In this document: in pieces, positions 63,604-64,000 of the stretch
How the letters are laid out: each line of letters starts with the position of its first letter
Position numbering within the stretch: position 1 is the stretch's first letter
Assembly: GCF_900112615.1 (NCBI RefSeq)
Contig: NZ_FOMK01000013.1
Span: 124,001 to 188,000, forward strand
Length of the DNA: 64,000 bases
Origin: Chitinophaga sp. CF118
GTDB lineage: Bacteria > Bacteroidota > Bacteroidia > Chitinophagales > Chitinophagaceae
Direction of reading: 5' to 3'
Translations under genes and position numbers: made by a program
The notes under the pieces: model-generated
What the model was told of the DNA's origin: nothing
Seen by the model: the letters and a program-made list of their open reading frames with translations, nothing else
The model's database searches: none

Positions 63604-64000
63604 TTATATAATAGTATTAAGCACTCCTCCATCTGCGCGAAGAGCGGCCCCGTTTGTAGCGATGGACAAAGGACTGGAAAGATATGCAACCAGATTTGCG
63701 ATTTCAGAAGGTTCAATAAATCGTTGTAATAATGATGTTGGATTTAAAGCCTTAAACAAGTCGGTTTTTAACTGTTCAACGCTCTGGTTTTGTGCCGCTG
63801 CAATTTGTTCAACAGCACCAGCCACACCTTCAGAGTAGGTAGGTCCACCCAAAATAGAATTTACAGTAACCTCCGTATTTTTGGTGAGCTCTGCCAGGCC
63901 CCGACTAATAGATAACATAGCGGTTTTAGTCATCCCATAATGGATCATATTTCCTGGAATGTTTATACCTGATTCACTACTGATAAAAATAATTCTGCCC
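63604..64000 (-). CDS. short-chain dehydrogenase, C-terminal part
   Basis: The frame stays open to the window edge, so only the last 130 residues are seen: GRIIFISSESGINIPGN, catalytic Tyr/Lys in HYGMTK, then TEVTVNSILGGPTYSEGVAG and NGAALRADGGVLN. It resembles the SDR at 13091-13879 throughout, including NPTSLLQRFIEPSEIA. The cofactor domain lies outside the window. Confidence 0.88.
   Translation of the reverse strand, partial: GRIIFISSESGINIPGNMIHYGMTKTAMLSISRGLAELTKNTEVTVNSILGGPTYSEGVAGAVEQIAAAQNQSVEQLKTDLFKALNPTSLLQRFIEPSEIANLVAYLSSPLSIATNGAALRADGGVLNTII

Overview
The window reads as chromosome from a Bacteroidota bacterium, most likely a Chitinophaga-like member of the Chitinophagaceae. 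This is inferred from the gene families, not from a marker gene. The signs are a type IX secretion sorting tail, a SusC/SusD pair behind a FecI-type sigma factor and FecR anti-sigma factor, GH92 and cellobiose-2-epimerase sugar genes, DUF6266 proteins, Bacteroidota-style promoters (TAnnTTTG at -7), and many small lipoproteins. No complete insertion sequence, integrase, rRNA or CRISPR array was seen.

Layout. 1-4.7 kb: the 3' end of a T9SS-secreted protein, an MtfA-type peptidase and a GH92 alpha-mannosidase. 4.8-6.1 kb: a decayed hipBA locus (hipA has lost its middle) with a duplicated, palindromic operator. 6.2-9.2 kb: a cellobiose 2-epimerase/sugar symporter operon and an ArsR regulator. 9.2-13.9 kb: an MscS-type channel, a fatty acid desaturase and a short-chain dehydrogenase. 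14-21 kb: two Crp/Fnr regulators, a frameshifted TIGR02452 gene, a cyclase-family enzyme, an intact hipBA pair with a 21-bp palindromic operator, and a divergent imine-reductase-like/HxlR pair. 21.3-25.8 kb: a DUF6345 protein with its lipoprotein partner, a hipB fragment, an R2K-type ATP-grasp protein, an XRE regulator and a lipoprotein. 25.9-31.7 kb: a beta-lactamase-fold hydrolase with an AraC regulator, a wrecked DUF1016 nuclease gene, an S51 peptidase, a VOC protein and a hydrolase.

31.8-36.8 kb is a probable small tRNA-associated island. A tRNA-Gln gene lies at one end and an exact 21-nt copy of its internal sequence lies about 5 kb away. Inside are a three-gene HipBST-like toxin-antitoxin module, whose promoter carries four palindromic operators at 62/61/62-bp spacing, and two genes of unknown function. 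37-50.3 kb: a subtilase, then FecR/sigma divergent from SusC-SusD-thioredoxin-S9 peptidase, probably a regulated peptide or protein uptake locus. 50.8-54.6 kb: a GmrSD-like DUF262/DUF1524 gene divergent from an AT-rich two-gene operon of unknown function, a candidate defence island. 54.8-61.8 kb: two paralogous small secreted proteins, an FAD amine-oxidase/mutase-like enzyme, a LytTR protein, an 11-bp-periodic DNA element ahead of two DUF6266 genes, and two overlapping SymE-like genes divergent from an XRE regulator. 61.8-64 kb: a 33-bp tandem repeat, a probable toxin-antitoxin pair (an ADP-ribosyltransferase-like protein with a 55-residue protein upstream), and a partial short-chain dehydrogenase.

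The overall theme is a carbohydrate/peptide-scavenging chromosome with an unusual load of addiction and defence modules in all states of decay: three Hip loci plus a Hip fragment, SymE, ART-like, DUF262 and a dead DUF1016. The most checkable new structures are the evenly spaced operator array of the HipBST-like module and its tRNA-Gln flanking repeat, the 55-aa/ART-like pair, and the two-gene operon beside the DUF262 gene.
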